Shown piece by piece: positions 26,209-36,064 of a DNA stretch of 57,633 nucleotides (its first letter is position 1; every line of letters starts with the position of its first letter). The DNA is from Chitinophagales bacterium (GTDB lineage Bacteria; Bacteroidota; Bacteroidia; Chitinophagales; Chitinophagaceae): contig JAIXLO010000014.1 in assembly GCA_026931325.1 (NCBI GenBank), positions 1 through 57,633 of the forward strand, in the 5' to 3' direction. Made by a program: the position numbers and the translations under genes. Under the pieces are notes generated by a model, which was not told where the DNA came from, ran no database searches, and was given only the letters and a program-made list of their open reading frames with translations.

Positions 26209-27324
26209 ATGGCGTTTAGAAGTACAAAATCATTGTTAGTATTGAGTTTCAGCATACTTACAATGCTTTTTTCAAACAATCTGTTAGCACAAGATTCTAC
26301 TCAAAATAATACTACAACTACAACAGAAGCTCACGAAGAAGAGTTTAATGTTACAGAAACTATTTTAGGTCATATAAGAGACGATCATAGTTGGCATTTG
26401 TGTGGTCATACTTCTTTACCCCTACCAGTTATTTTATATACAGATAAAGGAATTGAATGTTTTTCTTCTTCTAATTTAATGGATGAACACCATCACCAAA
26501 AAGCATTTCAAGGAAAATATTATACTTATCAATCTTTTAAAGGAAAAATTAAAGTTATTAATGAAGATGGCTCAATAAATGATCAATTAACTGCCAATGT
26601 TTGGGATTTTTCTATTACTAAAAACGTGGCAGCATTATTTATTTCAATGGCTATCTTAATTTTAGTATTTGTAACTGTAGCCAATACTTATAAAAAAAGA
26701 GGTATTACTTCTGCTCCTAAAGGTTTACAATCTTTTATGGAGCCTATCATCTTTTTTGTAAGAGATGAAGTAGCAAAACCAAATATTGGGCATCATTATG
26801 CAAAATATATGCCTTTTATTCTAACAATTTTCTTCATTATACTTATCAATAACTATTTAGGTATGATTCCATTTTTCCCAGGTGGTTCTAATGTTAGTGG
26901 AAACATAGCTTTTACTTTAGCATTAGCTATAATAGTTTTTATTGTAGTAAATATTAAAGGAAATAAAAGTTATTGGGAGCATATTTTTTGGATGCCAGGA
27001 ATGAATATAGGAATGAAATTATTTTTAGCACCAATAGAAGTTATTGGGGTTTTAGCAAGACCAATTTCATTAACAATAAGGTTATTTGCAAACGTAACTG
27101 CAGGGCATATTCTTGTATTAAGCTTAATCTGTTTAATTTTTATTTTTAAAACAGTTTTTGCTTCTGCAATTTCGGTTCCATTTGCTGTATTTATTGGATT
27201 AATTGAATCATTAGTAGCATTTTTGCAAGCTTATATTTTTGCATTACTTGCTGCAATGTATATAGGAATGGCAATAGAAGAACATCATCCAAAAGGAGAT
27301 CATGATCCTCATTATAATGAGTAA
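26209..27324 (+). CDS. atpB: ATP synthase F0 subunit a
   Basis: 371 residues from the ATG at 26209; the TTG at 26197 lies too close to the promoter. It has a cleavable-looking N-terminal signal (to about LLAQ) and a periplasmic, His-rich extension of about 100 residues typical of Bacteroidota. The membrane part contains the essential Arg in PISLTIRLFANVTAGH and the last helices (QAYIFALLAAMYIGMAIEE). It forms the ion half-channels next to the c-ring. Confidence 0.95.
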   Translation: MAFRSTKSLLVLSFSILTMLFSNNLLAQDSTQNNTTTTTEAHEEEFNVTETILGHIRDDHSWHLCGHTSLPLPVILYTDKGIECFSSSNLMDEHHHQKAFQGKYYTYQSFKGKIKVINEDGSINDQLTANVWDFSITKNVAALFISMAILILVFVTVANTYKKRGITSAPKGLQSFMEPIIFFVRDEVAKPNIGHHYAKYMPFILTIFFIILINNYLGMIPFFPGGSNVSGNIAFTLALAIIVFIVVNIKGNKSYWEHIFWMPGMNIGMKLFLAPIEVIGVLARPISLTIRLFANVTAGHILVLSLICLIFIFKTVFASAISVPFAVFIGLIESLVAFLQAYIFALLAAMYIGMAIEEHHPKGDHDPHYNE

Positions 27325-27350
27325 TAAATTTTTTATTATTTAACAATTAA

Positions 27351-27587
<237 letters not shown>

Positions 27588-27600
27588 TTCCTACTTAAAA

Positions 27601-27641
27601 AATTTACAGGTTCAAAGCACAAGGCGGAGAACCTGTAAATT
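27601..27641 (+). promoter_or_regulatory. Intercistronic hairpin between atpE and atpF
   Basis: AATTTACAGGTTC (27601-27613) and GAACCTGTAAATT (27629-27641) form a perfect 13-bp stem with a 15-nt loop (AAAGCACAAGGCGGA). It starts 13 bases after the atpE stop codon. No uninterrupted T-run follows, so it is not an ordinary terminator. It may protect the atpBE 3' end or tune the c-to-b ratio. Confidence 0.7.
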
Positions 27642-27684
27642 AAATTTTGTTTTAAAAAATTGACTTAAATAAATTTTATATTAT

Positions 27685-28194
27685 ATGTTATTAGAAATAA
27701 ATCCATTGGCATTACCAGATATTGGGTTACTCTTTTGGAATATTGTTGCTTTTATCGTTTTATTTTTTGTTTTAAAGAAAATGGCTTGGAAGCCAATTTT
27801 AAAAGCTATCAAAACAAGAGAAGATGGTATTGATGAGGCTTTAAGTAAAGCAGAAAAAGTAAAAGCAGAAATGGCTCAATTAGCAAATGAAAATGAAGCA
27901 TTATTACAAAAGGCAAGAGAAGAAAGAGCTGTTTTAATAAGAGATGCAAAAGAACAATCTGATAAAATGATTGCAGAAGCAAAAGAAAAGGCTAAATCAG
28001 AATATGATAGAATAGTTGCTGATGCTCAAGTAGCCATTAATCAACAAAAAAATGCTGCTTTAACAGATGTAAAAAATCAAGTTGGGGCATTAGTTATTGA
28101 AATAAGTGAAAAAATATTAAAAAGAGAATTAAACAATAAAGCAGAACAAGAAAATTATATTAAACAACTTGCCGAAGAAGTAAAATTGAATTAA
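27685..28194 (+). CDS. atpF: ATP synthase F0 subunit b
   Basis: 169 residues. One N-terminal transmembrane helix (about 12-32, LFWNIVAFIVLFFVLKKMAW) is followed by a long charged coiled coil rich in Ala, Glu and Lys, as expected for the peripheral stalk. The order E-F-H-A follows the usual atp arrangement. Confidence 0.95.
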   Translation: MLLEINPLALPDIGLLFWNIVAFIVLFFVLKKMAWKPILKAIKTREDGIDEALSKAEKVKAEMAQLANENEALLQKAREERAVLIRDAKEQSDKMIAEAKEKAKSEYDRIVADAQVAINQQKNAALTDVKNQVGALVIEISEKILKRELNNKAEQENYIKQLAEEVKLN

Positions 28195-28228
28195 TAAAAT
28201 AGGCTTGAAGATAAAACAATAGAAAGTC

Positions 28229-28792
28229 ATGCAAAATCCACGTTTAGCACATAGATATGCAAAAAGTTTGATGGATTTATCCATTGAAAAAAATCAGTTA
28301 GAAACTGTCTATGCCGATATGAAATATTTGCAAGCATTATGTTCTCAAAGCAAAGAGTTTAATAATTTATTAAAAAGCCCAATTATTCAAGCAGGTAAAA
28401 AAGATTCTATTATTAATGTAGTAACAGAAGGAAAGATTAGTGAAATTTCAAAGTTGTTTATTAAACTTATTGTAAAAAAGGGACGTGAAAGTTATTTAGA
28501 AGAAATTGCTAATGCTTTTATAGAAGAATATAATGCATTGAAAGGTATTCATAAAGTAGCATTAACTACAGCAATAGAAATTAGCGATGAGACTAAAAAT
28601 GCTATAGAACAAAAAATAAAACAAGAAAGAGGAATTGGAATAATTGAATTAGAAACCAAAGTTAATAAAGATATTATTGGAGGTTTTATTTTAGAGTTTG
28701 ATAATAATTTAGTAGATGCAAGCATATCAAGAGATTTGAGAGATATAAAGAAACAATTTTCTCAAAATGTATATGTATCTAATATCAGATAA
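28229..28792 (+). CDS. atpH: ATP synthase F1 subunit delta
   Basis: 187 residues, OSCP/delta family, joining the peripheral stalk to F1. The family start RLAHRYAKSLMDLSIEKNQLE and the C-terminal signature IIGGFILEFDNNLVDASISRDL are clear. It lies 34 bases after atpF and 55 before atpA. Confidence 0.95.
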   Translation: MQNPRLAHRYAKSLMDLSIEKNQLETVYADMKYLQALCSQSKEFNNLLKSPIIQAGKKDSIINVVTEGKISEISKLFIKLIVKKGRESYLEEIANAFIEEYNALKGIHKVALTTAIEISDETKNAIEQKIKQERGIGIIELETKVNKDIIGGFILEFDNNLVDASISRDLRDIKKQFSQNVYVSNIR

Positions 28793-28847
28793 TCAATAAA
28801 TCTAAAAAATAAACACAACTATTTTTAAATATTTATAATTAAAAAAT

Positions 28848-30425
28848 ATGGTAAACATTAAGCCTGATGAAATATCTGCCATCTTAAGACAACAGCTTAG
28901 CAACTTTAATGCAAGTGCTGAATTAGAAGAAGTAGGTACAGTATTACAAGTTGGTGATGGTATTGCTCGTGTATATGGTTTAAACAATGTACGCAGTGGT
29001 GAATTAGTAGAATTTGAAAACGGTATTCGTGCCATAGCTCTTAACTTAGAAGAAGATAATGTAGGTGTGGTATTAATGGGAGAAAGTAGTGAAATAAAAG
29101 AAGGAGCTAAAGTTCGTCGTACAGGAAAAATTGCTTCTATACAAGTAGGAGAAGGCCTTGTAGGACGTGTAATTAACACTTTAGGGGAACCCATTGATGG
29201 TAAAGGTCATATAACAGGAGAGCTATATGAAATGCCTTTAGAAAGAAAAGCTCCAGGAGTTATTTATCGTGAGCCAGTAAAAGAACCATTACAAACAGGT
29301 ATTAAAGCTATTGATGCTATGATTCCTATTGGTCGTGGGCAACGTGAGTTAATTATTGGAGATCGCCAAACTGGTAAAACAGCTATTGCAGTTGATACTA
29401 TCATTAATCAAAAAGAATTTTTTGATGCTGGACAACCTGTTTATTGTATTTATGTTGCAATAGGACAAAAAGCAAGTACAGTTGCTGGTGTAATGAAGAC
29501 ATTAGAAGATAATGGTGCAATGGCTTATACAACTATTGTTGCAGCTTCTGCATCTGACCCAGCACCTCAACAATTCTATGCTCCTTTTGCTGGTGCTGCC
29601 ATTGGAGAATTTTTTAGAGATACTGGCCGTCCAGCATTAATTATTTATGACGATTTATCTAAACAAGCTGTAGCTTATCGTGAAGTATCTTTATTATTAA
29701 AAAGACCTCCAGGACGTGAAGCTTACCCTGGTGATGTATTTTATTTACATAGTCGTTTATTAGAACGTGCTGCAAAAATTATTTCTAACGATGCAGTTGC
29801 TAAAAACATGAACGACCTACCAGATAGTATTAAACACTTAGTAAAAGGGGGTGGTAGCTTAACAGCATTGCCCATTATTGAAACACAAGCTGGGGACGTT
29901 TCTGCATATATTCCTACGAACGTAATTTCAATTACTGATGGACAAATTTTCTTAGAAGGTAACTTATTTAATGCTGGTATTCGCCCTGCCATTAACGTGG
30001 GTATTTCTGTAAGTCGTGTAGGAGGTAATGCACAAATTAAATCAATGAAGAAAGTTGCTGGTACTTTAAAATTAGACCAAGCTCTTTATCGTGAATTAGA
30101 AGCCTTTTCAAAATTTGGTGGCGATTTAGATGCTGCTACTAAAAATGTAATTGACAAAGGTGCTCGTAACGTTGAAATTTTAAAACAACCACAATACACA
30201 CCATTTACAGTAGAAAAACAAGTAGCAATTATTTATTTAGGAACTCAAGGCTTATTAAAAGAAGTTGCTGTAAAAAATGTTAAAGCATTTGAAGACCACT
30301 TCTTAACAGAAATGCAAAATAAACTACCAGATGTTTTAGCTGAATTTAAGAAAGGACAATTAAATGATGAAAGTTTAAACAAAATGGTTGAGTTAGCTAA
30401 AGAATTAACAGCCCACTATAAATAG
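28848..30425 (+). CDS. atpA: ATP synthase F1 subunit alpha
   Basis: 525 residues, full length. The P-loop is [11 protein letters not shown]; the alpha/beta signature is near [14 protein letters not shown]. It is the non-catalytic nucleotide-binding subunit of F1. A strong terminator follows directly, and atpG, atpD and atpC are not present downstream, so these F1 genes must be elsewhere in the genome. Confidence 0.98.
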   Translation: MVNIKPDEISAILRQQLSNFNASAELEEVGTVLQVGDGIARVYGLNNVRSGELVEFENGIRAIALNLEEDNVGVVLMGESSEIKEGAKVRRTGKIASIQVGEGLVGRVINTLGEPIDGKGHITGELYEMPLERKAPGVIYREPVKEPLQTGIKAIDAMIPIGRGQRELIIGDRQTGKTAIAVDTIINQKEFFDAGQPVYCIYVAIGQKASTVAGVMKTLEDNGAMAYTTIVAASASDPAPQQFYAPFAGAAIGEFFRDTGRPALIIYDDLSKQAVAYREVSLLLKRPPGREAYPGDVFYLHSRLLERAAKIISNDAVAKNMNDLPDSIKHLVKGGGSLTALPIIETQAGDVSAYIPTNVISITDGQIFLEGNLFNAGIRPAINVGISVSRVGGNAQIKSMKKVAGTLKLDQALYRELEAFSKFGGDLDAATKNVIDKGARNVEILKQPQYTPFTVEKQVAIIYLGTQGLLKEVAVKNVKAFEDHFLTEMQNKLPDVLAEFKKGQLNDESLNKMVELAKELTAHYK

Positions 30426-30450
30426 ATTTAGGCTGATTAAAAAAAATAAA

Positions 30451-30479
30451 ATCGTCAATTTTCATTGGCGATTTTTTTT
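30451..30479 (+). terminator. Terminator of the atp operon
   Basis: ATCGTCAAT (30451-30459) and ATTGGCGAT (30464-30472) pair over 9 bp with one G-T wobble and a 4-nt loop, followed by seven or more T. It ends the operon after atpA. Confidence 0.9.
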
Positions 30480-30537
30480 ATGAAAAACTCTCTGACTTTT
30501 ATTTTTCAACTTTATCAAGAATAGAGAATGAATTGTT

Positions 30538-31041
30538 TTAAAAAACTTTTGCCCAAACAAACACATCACTAACTTCATCATTTTTTATTGCTGCTTTTTG
30601 CTGAATTCCTTCTAAATAAAAACCAGCTTTTTGTAAGGCTTTCATACTGGCTTTATTGTTGCTTAATACTCTTGCAAAAATTCTTGTAACATCTTTATAC
30701 TCTTGTTGTATAAGTGATATCATTGTTTTTATAGCTTCTGTAGCTATTCCTTTTCCCCAAAATGGTTCTCCAATAAAATAGCCTAACTCTACAGAACAAC
30801 GATAAATATCATCTTGTAAAGTAATTCCAATACCACCAACTAATAGTTGATTATATTCAATAGCAAAATGTGTAATTGGCAATGTGCAACTTTCTTTATT
30901 AATCCATCTTAAAGCATCCATTACAGTGTATGGGCTTGGAAAAATATCCAGCACATTATCCCAAATATTTTTATTGTTGGCTAATGCTGCTAAGGTTTGT
31001 GCATCTTCTTTTTCCCAAACTCTTAAAGTTATTTTATCCAT
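30538..31041 (-). CDS. GNAT family N-acetyltransferase (RimJ/RimL type)
   Basis: 167 residues. The acetyl-CoA binding region reads ELGYFIGEPFWGKGIATEAIKTM, with the Q/RxxGxG/A-like WGKGIA, and is followed by ARVLSNNKASMKALQKAGF, both typical of the RimJ/RimL-like Acetyltransf_3 group. These acetylate protein N-termini or small amines; the substrate is unknown. It is a single gene convergent with the atp operon and divergent from mfd. Confidence 0.87.
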   Translation of the reverse strand: MDKITLRVWEKEDAQTLAALANNKNIWDNVLDIFPSPYTVMDALRWINKESCTLPITHFAIEYNQLLVGGIGITLQDDIYRCSVELGYFIGEPFWGKGIATEAIKTMISLIQQEYKDVTRIFARVLSNNKASMKALQKAGFYLEGIQQKAAIKNDEVSDVFVWAKVF

Positions 31042-31100
31042 TAATTATCTTTTTTAGATTTTTAAAATTAATACATTAACACAGCTTTATTCATATATCG

Positions 31101-31133
31101 TTGAAACAATTTTCTTACAACAAACTATCTTTG
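31101..31133 (+). promoter_or_regulatory. Promoter of mfd
   Basis: TTG (31101-31103), 22 nt, then TATCTTTG (31126-31133), an exact -7 match. It lies inside the longest possible reading frame of mfd and so argues for the ATG at 31146. Confidence 0.5.
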
Positions 31134-31145
31134 CTTCTTGTTGTT

Positions 31146-34100
31146 ATGAATTTGAGTGCTTTGTTGGATGATTATAAAAATAATTCTCACCTTTTACAGT
31201 TGGTGAATAGGCTTCTTTTTGCCGATACTCAAAAAATTTATTTAAAAAATATTCAAGGTAGTAGTGCAGAGTTTATTGTTAGCAGTATTTTTTCTCATCA
31301 ACAAGCACAAAACTTAAATCACTTAATTATATTGAATGATGCAGAAGAAGCAGCCTATTTTCATAACACAATAGAAAATCTTACTTCTGCTTTAGACTTA
31401 TTTTATTTCCCTTCATCTTTTAAGAATAAAAAAAATTACAGAATATTAAATACATCTCACGTAATGCTAAGAACAGAAATGCTTACAAGACTTTCTGTTG
31501 GAGGAAATAAAAAAATTATTATTACTTATCCTGAAGCATTGTTTGAAAAAGTTGTTTTACCAAAAACATTAAGCAGCAATATTATTAGCATTAAAGCTAA
31601 TGATACCATTAATTTAGAAGGATTGATGGAGCTATTTGTGATGTATGGATTTGAAAGAACAGATTTTGTTTATGAACCTGGTCAATTTGCTTTACGTGGT
31701 GGAATATTAGATATTTATTCTTTTGGAAATGAAAAACCTTATCGTATAGAATTATTTGGAAACGATGTTGATAGCATTAGAATTTTTGATCCTGAAACAC
31801 AATTAAGTGAAAGAAAATTACTACAAGTAAATATTATTCCAAATGTAGAAACACAATTTGACACCAAAGAGAAAGTAACGCTTTTAGAGTTTTTACCAGG
31901 TAATTTGATTATTTGGTTAAAAGATTGGGATGTAATAAAAGAAAAAATAGAAGTTCAAGAAGAAGATTGTGGATTGTTTTTAGAATGGTTGAAAGCTAAT
32001 AGCCACCTACATTCTGACGAAACAGAAGATGATGATACAAAAGTTTTAAAAGAAATTTCTTTAGAAGATTTTGTTCCTGCAACAACTATTGAAAGGCAAA
32101 TACAGCAAAGGCATATTGTAGAGTTTGGCTATAAACCAATTTTATCAACCTTTGAAATTGAGTTTAATACAAAAGCACAGCCATCTTTCAACAGAAATTT
32201 TGATTTGCTTATTCAAGATTTAAAAAAGCATGAAGCTAATCAATATCGTATTTTTCTTTTTGCAGAACAAGTAAAACAATTAGAAAGATTAGAATCTATT
32301 TTTAAGGATTTACAAACAGAAATTAATTTTATTCCAATTCCTGTTTCAATACATGAAGGTTTTATTGATAATGATTTAAAAGTTGTTTGCTATACCGATC
32401 ATCAAATTTTTCAACGTTATCATAAATACAAAGTAAAACAAGCATTCAGTAAAAATAAAGCCCTTACTTTAAAAACCTTACGAGACTTACAACCTGGCGA
32501 TTTTGTAACACATATAGATCATGGTATTGGCAGATATAGCGGTTTGCAAAAATTAGAAGTAAATGGTATTGTGCAAGAAGCTGTAAGAATTATTTATAGA
32601 GATAATGATGTGTTGTATGTAAATATCAACTCTCTTCATAAAATTTCTAAATTCACAGGCAAAGAAGGAACTGTTCCTAAAATAAATAAATTAGGTAGCG
32701 ATGTTTGGAATAAATTAAAAGAAAAAACAAAAGCTAAGGTAAAAGAAATTGCTTTTGATTTAATTAAGTTATATGCTCAACGTAAGGCACAGCAAGGCTT
32801 TGCTCATACGCCAGATAATTATTTACAAACAGAATTAGAAGCAAGCTTTATATATGAAGATACACCAGACCAAAGCAAAGCAACTATAGATGTAAAAAAA
32901 GACATGGAAAGTTCAGCACCAATGGATAGATTAATTTGTGGTGATGTTGGTTTTGGTAAAACAGAAATTGCTGTAAGAGCAGCTTTTAAAACTGTAGTTG
33001 ATGGAAAACAAGCTGCTGTATTAGTTCCTACAACTATTTTAGCTTTTCAGCATTATAAAACATTTAGTGAAAGATTAAAAGATTTTCCTGTAACGATTGA
33101 TTTTATTAATCGTTTTAAATCTGCTAAAGAAAAAAAAGAAACACTAAAAAAACTTACTGAAGGAAAAGTTGATATAATTATTGGCACTCATGCTTTATTA
33201 AGCAAAGAAGTAAAGTTTAAAGATTTGGGTTTAATGGTAATTGATGAAGAACAAAAATTTGGTGTAGCACATAAAGAAAAATTAAAACTATTAAAAACAA
33301 CTGTTGATTGTTTAACATTAACAGCAACACCTATACCTCGTACACTACAATTTAGTTTAATGGGTGCAAGAGATTTAAGTATCATCAACACACCACCACC
33401 CAATAGACAACCTATACAAACTGAAGTGCATGTGTTTAATGATGAGTTTATCAGAGATGCAATTTATTTTGAAACCTCTCGTGGTGGACAAGTATTTTTT
33501 ATACAAAATAAAATTTTGGGCTTAGCAGAAATGGCTGCTTTAATTCAAGCACAATGCCCCGACCTTTCTATTTCTTATGCACATGGACAAATGGATGGCT
33601 CACAATTAGAAGAAAGAATTTTAGATTTTATTGATAGAAAATATGATGTGTTGGTTTGTACTAATATTGTAGAAAGTGGTGTTGATATTCCTAATGTAAA
33701 TACCATTATTGTAAACAATGCTCATCATTTTGGATTGAGTGATTTACATCAGTTAAGAGGAAGAGTTGGACGAAGTAATAAAAAAGCATTTTGCTATTTA
33801 TTAGCTCCACCAATGAGTACATTACCTACCAACAGCAGAAAAAGATTACAAACATTAGAACAGTTCAGCGATTTAGGAAGTGGTTTTCAAATAGCTATGA
33901 GAGATTTGGATATAAGAGGTGCAGGCGATATTCTTGGAGGCGAACAAAGTGGCTTTATGGCAGATATTGGTTTTGAAATGTATCAAAAAATTTTGAACGA
34001 AGCCATTAGAGAATTAAAAAGAACTTCCTTTAAGGAATTGTTTAAAGAAGAAATTAGCAAGCAGGATGATTATGTAAATGATTGTACGATTGATACAGAT

Positions 34101-34559
34101 TTAGAAATTTTAATTCCAGATAATTATGTAGAAAGCATAACAGAAAGATTATCGCTTTATACAAGATTAAATGATTGTGAAAAAGAAGATGAACTACAAA
34201 AATTACATACTGAAATACAAGATAGATTTGGCAATATTCCAAACGAAGTAGAAGATTTGTTTACAACTGTTCGTTGTCGTTGGTTAGCTATTGAATTGGG
34301 TTTTGAAAAAATGAGTTTAAAAGAAAAAACTCTACGTTGCTACTTTGTCAATAAAAACGATAGTCCTTATTTTGAAAGCAATACATTTAAAAATATCTTA
34401 GAATTTTTACAAAAAGGCACTAATAAAGGAAGATTAAAACAAGTAGCTAAAAACTTTTTATTAGTAGTAGATAATTTGAATGAAATGATTGATGTACTAA
34501 GGTTTTTGCAACAAATGCATCAATATGTTTTTGCTAATGAAAATGCGGTTAAATCGTAA
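31146..34559 (+). CDS. mfd: Transcription-repair coupling factor Mfd
   Basis: 1137 residues from the ATG at 31146, chosen because a -7 box lies just upstream. Domains in order: UvrB-homology region (about 1-330), RNA-polymerase-interacting CarD-like domain near 440 (LQPGDFVTHIDHGIGRYSGL), and a RecG-like translocase with Walker A GDVGFGKTE, DEEQ box (VIDEEQKFG), TATPIPRT, and QLRGRVGRS. A C-terminal TRCF domain follows. It removes RNA polymerase stalled at lesions and recruits UvrA. It converges with the next gene with 13 bases between stops. Confidence 0.97.
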   Translation: MNLSALLDDYKNNSHLLQLVNRLLFADTQKIYLKNIQGSSAEFIVSSIFSHQQAQNLNHLIILNDAEEAAYFHNTIENLTSALDLFYFPSSFKNKKNYRILNTSHVMLRTEMLTRLSVGGNKKIIITYPEALFEKVVLPKTLSSNIISIKANDTINLEGLMELFVMYGFERTDFVYEPGQFALRGGILDIYSFGNEKPYRIELFGNDVDSIRIFDPETQLSERKLLQVNIIPNVETQFDTKEKVTLLEFLPGNLIIWLKDWDVIKEKIEVQEEDCGLFLEWLKANSHLHSDETEDDDTKVLKEISLEDFVPATTIERQIQQRHIVEFGYKPILSTFEIEFNTKAQPSFNRNFDLLIQDLKKHEANQYRIFLFAEQVKQLERLESIFKDLQTEINFIPIPVSIHEGFIDNDLKVVCYTDHQIFQRYHKYKVKQAFSKNKALTLKTLRDLQPGDFVTHIDHGIGRYSGLQKLEVNGIVQEAVRIIYRDNDVLYVNINSLHKISKFTGKEGTVPKINKLGSDVWNKLKEKTKAKVKEIAFDLIKLYAQRKAQQGFAHTPDNYLQTELEASFIYEDTPDQSKATIDVKKDMESSAPMDRLICGDVGFGKTEIAVRAAFKTVVDGKQAAVLVPTTILAFQHYKTFSERLKDFPVTIDFINRFKSAKEKKETLKKLTEGKVDIIIGTHALLSKEVKFKDLGLMVIDEEQKFGVAHKEKLKLLKTTVDCLTLTATPIPRTLQFSLMGARDLSIINTPPPNRQPIQTEVHVFNDEFIRDAIYFETSRGGQVFFIQNKILGLAEMAALIQAQCPDLSISYAHGQMDGSQLEERILDFIDRKYDVLVCTNIVESGVDIPNVNTIIVNNAHHFGLSDLHQLRGRVGRSNKKAFCYLLAPPMSTLPTNSRKRLQTLEQFSDLGSGFQIAMRDLDIRGAGDILGGEQSGFMADIGFEMYQKILNEAIRELKRTSFKELFKEEISKQDDYVNDCTIDTDLEILIPDNYVESITERLSLYTRLNDCEKEDELQKLHTEIQDRFGNIPNEVEDLFTTVRCRWLAIELGFEKMSLKEKTLRCYFVNKNDSPYFESNTFKNILEFLQKGTNKGRLKQVAKNFLLVVDNLNEMIDVLRFLQQMHQYVFANENAVKS

Positions 34560-34572
34560 AATTATTTTTTAT

Positions 34573-35952
34573 CTATACAGCCAAATTACTTTTTTTATCT
34601 ACAAAAGTTTTTATAAAATCAATAAACTTATTAAGGTCGTTCATAGTAGTTGCAATACCAACAGAAATTCTTATTGCACCTCTCATTCTTCCTAAATAAT
34701 AAAGCATATCGTGGTAGCTGCCATTATGTTTTGTTGTAAAATATTTCATCAGCTCATCTGTACTAACACAATTATTAATTTCATCAATTCCTGGGTTACA
34801 GAAACAACCAGTTCTTAACGATATTTTATTTTCATTTGCCATTTGCTCCACATCTTCTATTGAAAATAATTTTCCATCATCGTCTAATAAATTAAAAATA
34901 AGCGTACCGCCTTTTCTTGTTAAATCCTCACTTCCAAAAATTCTTACAACATTGTGTTGATTGCTGTGTTTTATTTTATGCAAATCATCAATAAGATGAG
35001 CCATTAAAAATTTTATTCTGTTGGTTATTCTATCAAAACCAATTTCTTCAATAAAATTTAACCCATTTGTAATTGCAGGAATATCTAAATAATTTACTGT
35101 TCCATTTTCAAATCTTTCATGGTCTGTTGCTAAAAAATATCCAGGGTAATTTATTGAAACAAACTTAACTGTACCACCAGCAAACCAAGGCTTTTGTAGT
35201 TTATCAAATTTATCTTTATGAACTAATAAACAACCAATACCTGTTGGATAACCAAATATTTTATAAAAAGAAATTGAAATAAAATCGGGTGTTATTTTAC
35301 TTAAATCTAAAGGAGTAGTAGGCACAAAAGCAGCAGCATCTAACAACACATCCCAACCTTTTTGCTTTGCTTTTTCAATCCAGTTTAAATTGTGTTTAAT
35401 ACCAGAAACATTGGATTGTGCAGGATAGGCAAATAATTTATTGTCAAAACCATCAGCACTATTCAAATAATTTTCTATTTGCTGATCATTCAATGTTAAA
35501 TCTTCATAATTAATTTGACAATATTTAAACTCTCCTCCTTTTGCCTTACAATATTCTCTTATACCATTTACAGAATTATGATTATCGGCTGTTAGCAAAA
35601 ACAAACTATTTTTTTTGAAAGGATAACACTCTCCAACAATATGCAATGCACCACTTGCATTACTTGTAAATATGCAGTAATAATCTTTTGCATTAAAAAA
35701 GCTAATTACTTTTTCTCTTGCTTCTTGTACAAATTGTGTTGATAATAATGAAGTAGGATTGGTTGAATGAGGATTTCCTAAAACATTTTTTTGAAGATAG
35801 TTAAAATGCTTTTCTAATAAAGATTTTGGATATAAATTTCCTCCTGTATAATCTAAATACACCTGATTGGTTTCATCTAATCTGCTAAATTCTTTTTTTC
35901 TTAAATCATTAAAAAAATCTTCATGATTGATTAATGTATTTTGCTGTTCCAT
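34573..35952 (-). CDS. Class V PLP aminotransferase, cysteine-desulfurase/MOCOS-like
   Basis: 459 residues, fold type I. The PLP lysine lies in SISFYKIFGYPTGIG; GNPHSTNPTS and the C-terminal SLRTGCFCNPG (two Cys) recall the N-terminal domain of molybdenum-cofactor sulfurases and SufS-like desulfurases. The MOSC domain of full MOCOS proteins is absent. It may mobilise sulfur from cysteine or act on another amino acid; I cannot decide. No sulfur-acceptor gene is adjacent. Confidence 0.8.
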   Translation of the reverse strand: MEQQNTLINHEDFFNDLRKKEFSRLDETNQVYLDYTGGNLYPKSLLEKHFNYLQKNVLGNPHSTNPTSLLSTQFVQEAREKVISFFNAKDYYCIFTSNASGALHIVGECYPFKKNSLFLLTADNHNSVNGIREYCKAKGGEFKYCQINYEDLTLNDQQIENYLNSADGFDNKLFAYPAQSNVSGIKHNLNWIEKAKQKGWDVLLDAAAFVPTTPLDLSKITPDFISISFYKIFGYPTGIGCLLVHKDKFDKLQKPWFAGGTVKFVSINYPGYFLATDHERFENGTVNYLDIPAITNGLNFIEEIGFDRITNRIKFLMAHLIDDLHKIKHSNQHNVVRIFGSEDLTRKGGTLIFNLLDDDGKLFSIEDVEQMANENKISLRTGCFCNPGIDEINNCVSTDELMKYFTTKHNGSYHDMLYYLGRMRGAIRISVGIATTMNDLNKFIDFIKTFVDKKSNLAV

Positions 35953-36052
35953 AACCTACTTAATTTTATTTAGCATTTTATTTTTACAAAATTAACTTCT
36001 TTAACAACATTATTTTTCTTGCTTTTTATCAATCAACAATTATTAAACTTTT

Positions 36053-36060
36053 TATCTTCG
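36053..36060 (+). promoter_or_regulatory. -7-like box before the aminotransferase gene
   Basis: TATCTTCG differs from TAnnTTTG at one base and ends exactly four bases before the ATG at 36065, the same spacing as at rlpA, comB and the Crp/Fnr gene. Confidence 0.35.
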
Positions 36061-36064
36061 TTTT

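Noticed and set aside
31101-31145. Longer mfd reading frame from TTG at 31101
   Set aside because: A TATCTTTG promoter box lies at 31126-31133 inside this extension, so it is upstream of transcription; ATG 31146 fits better.
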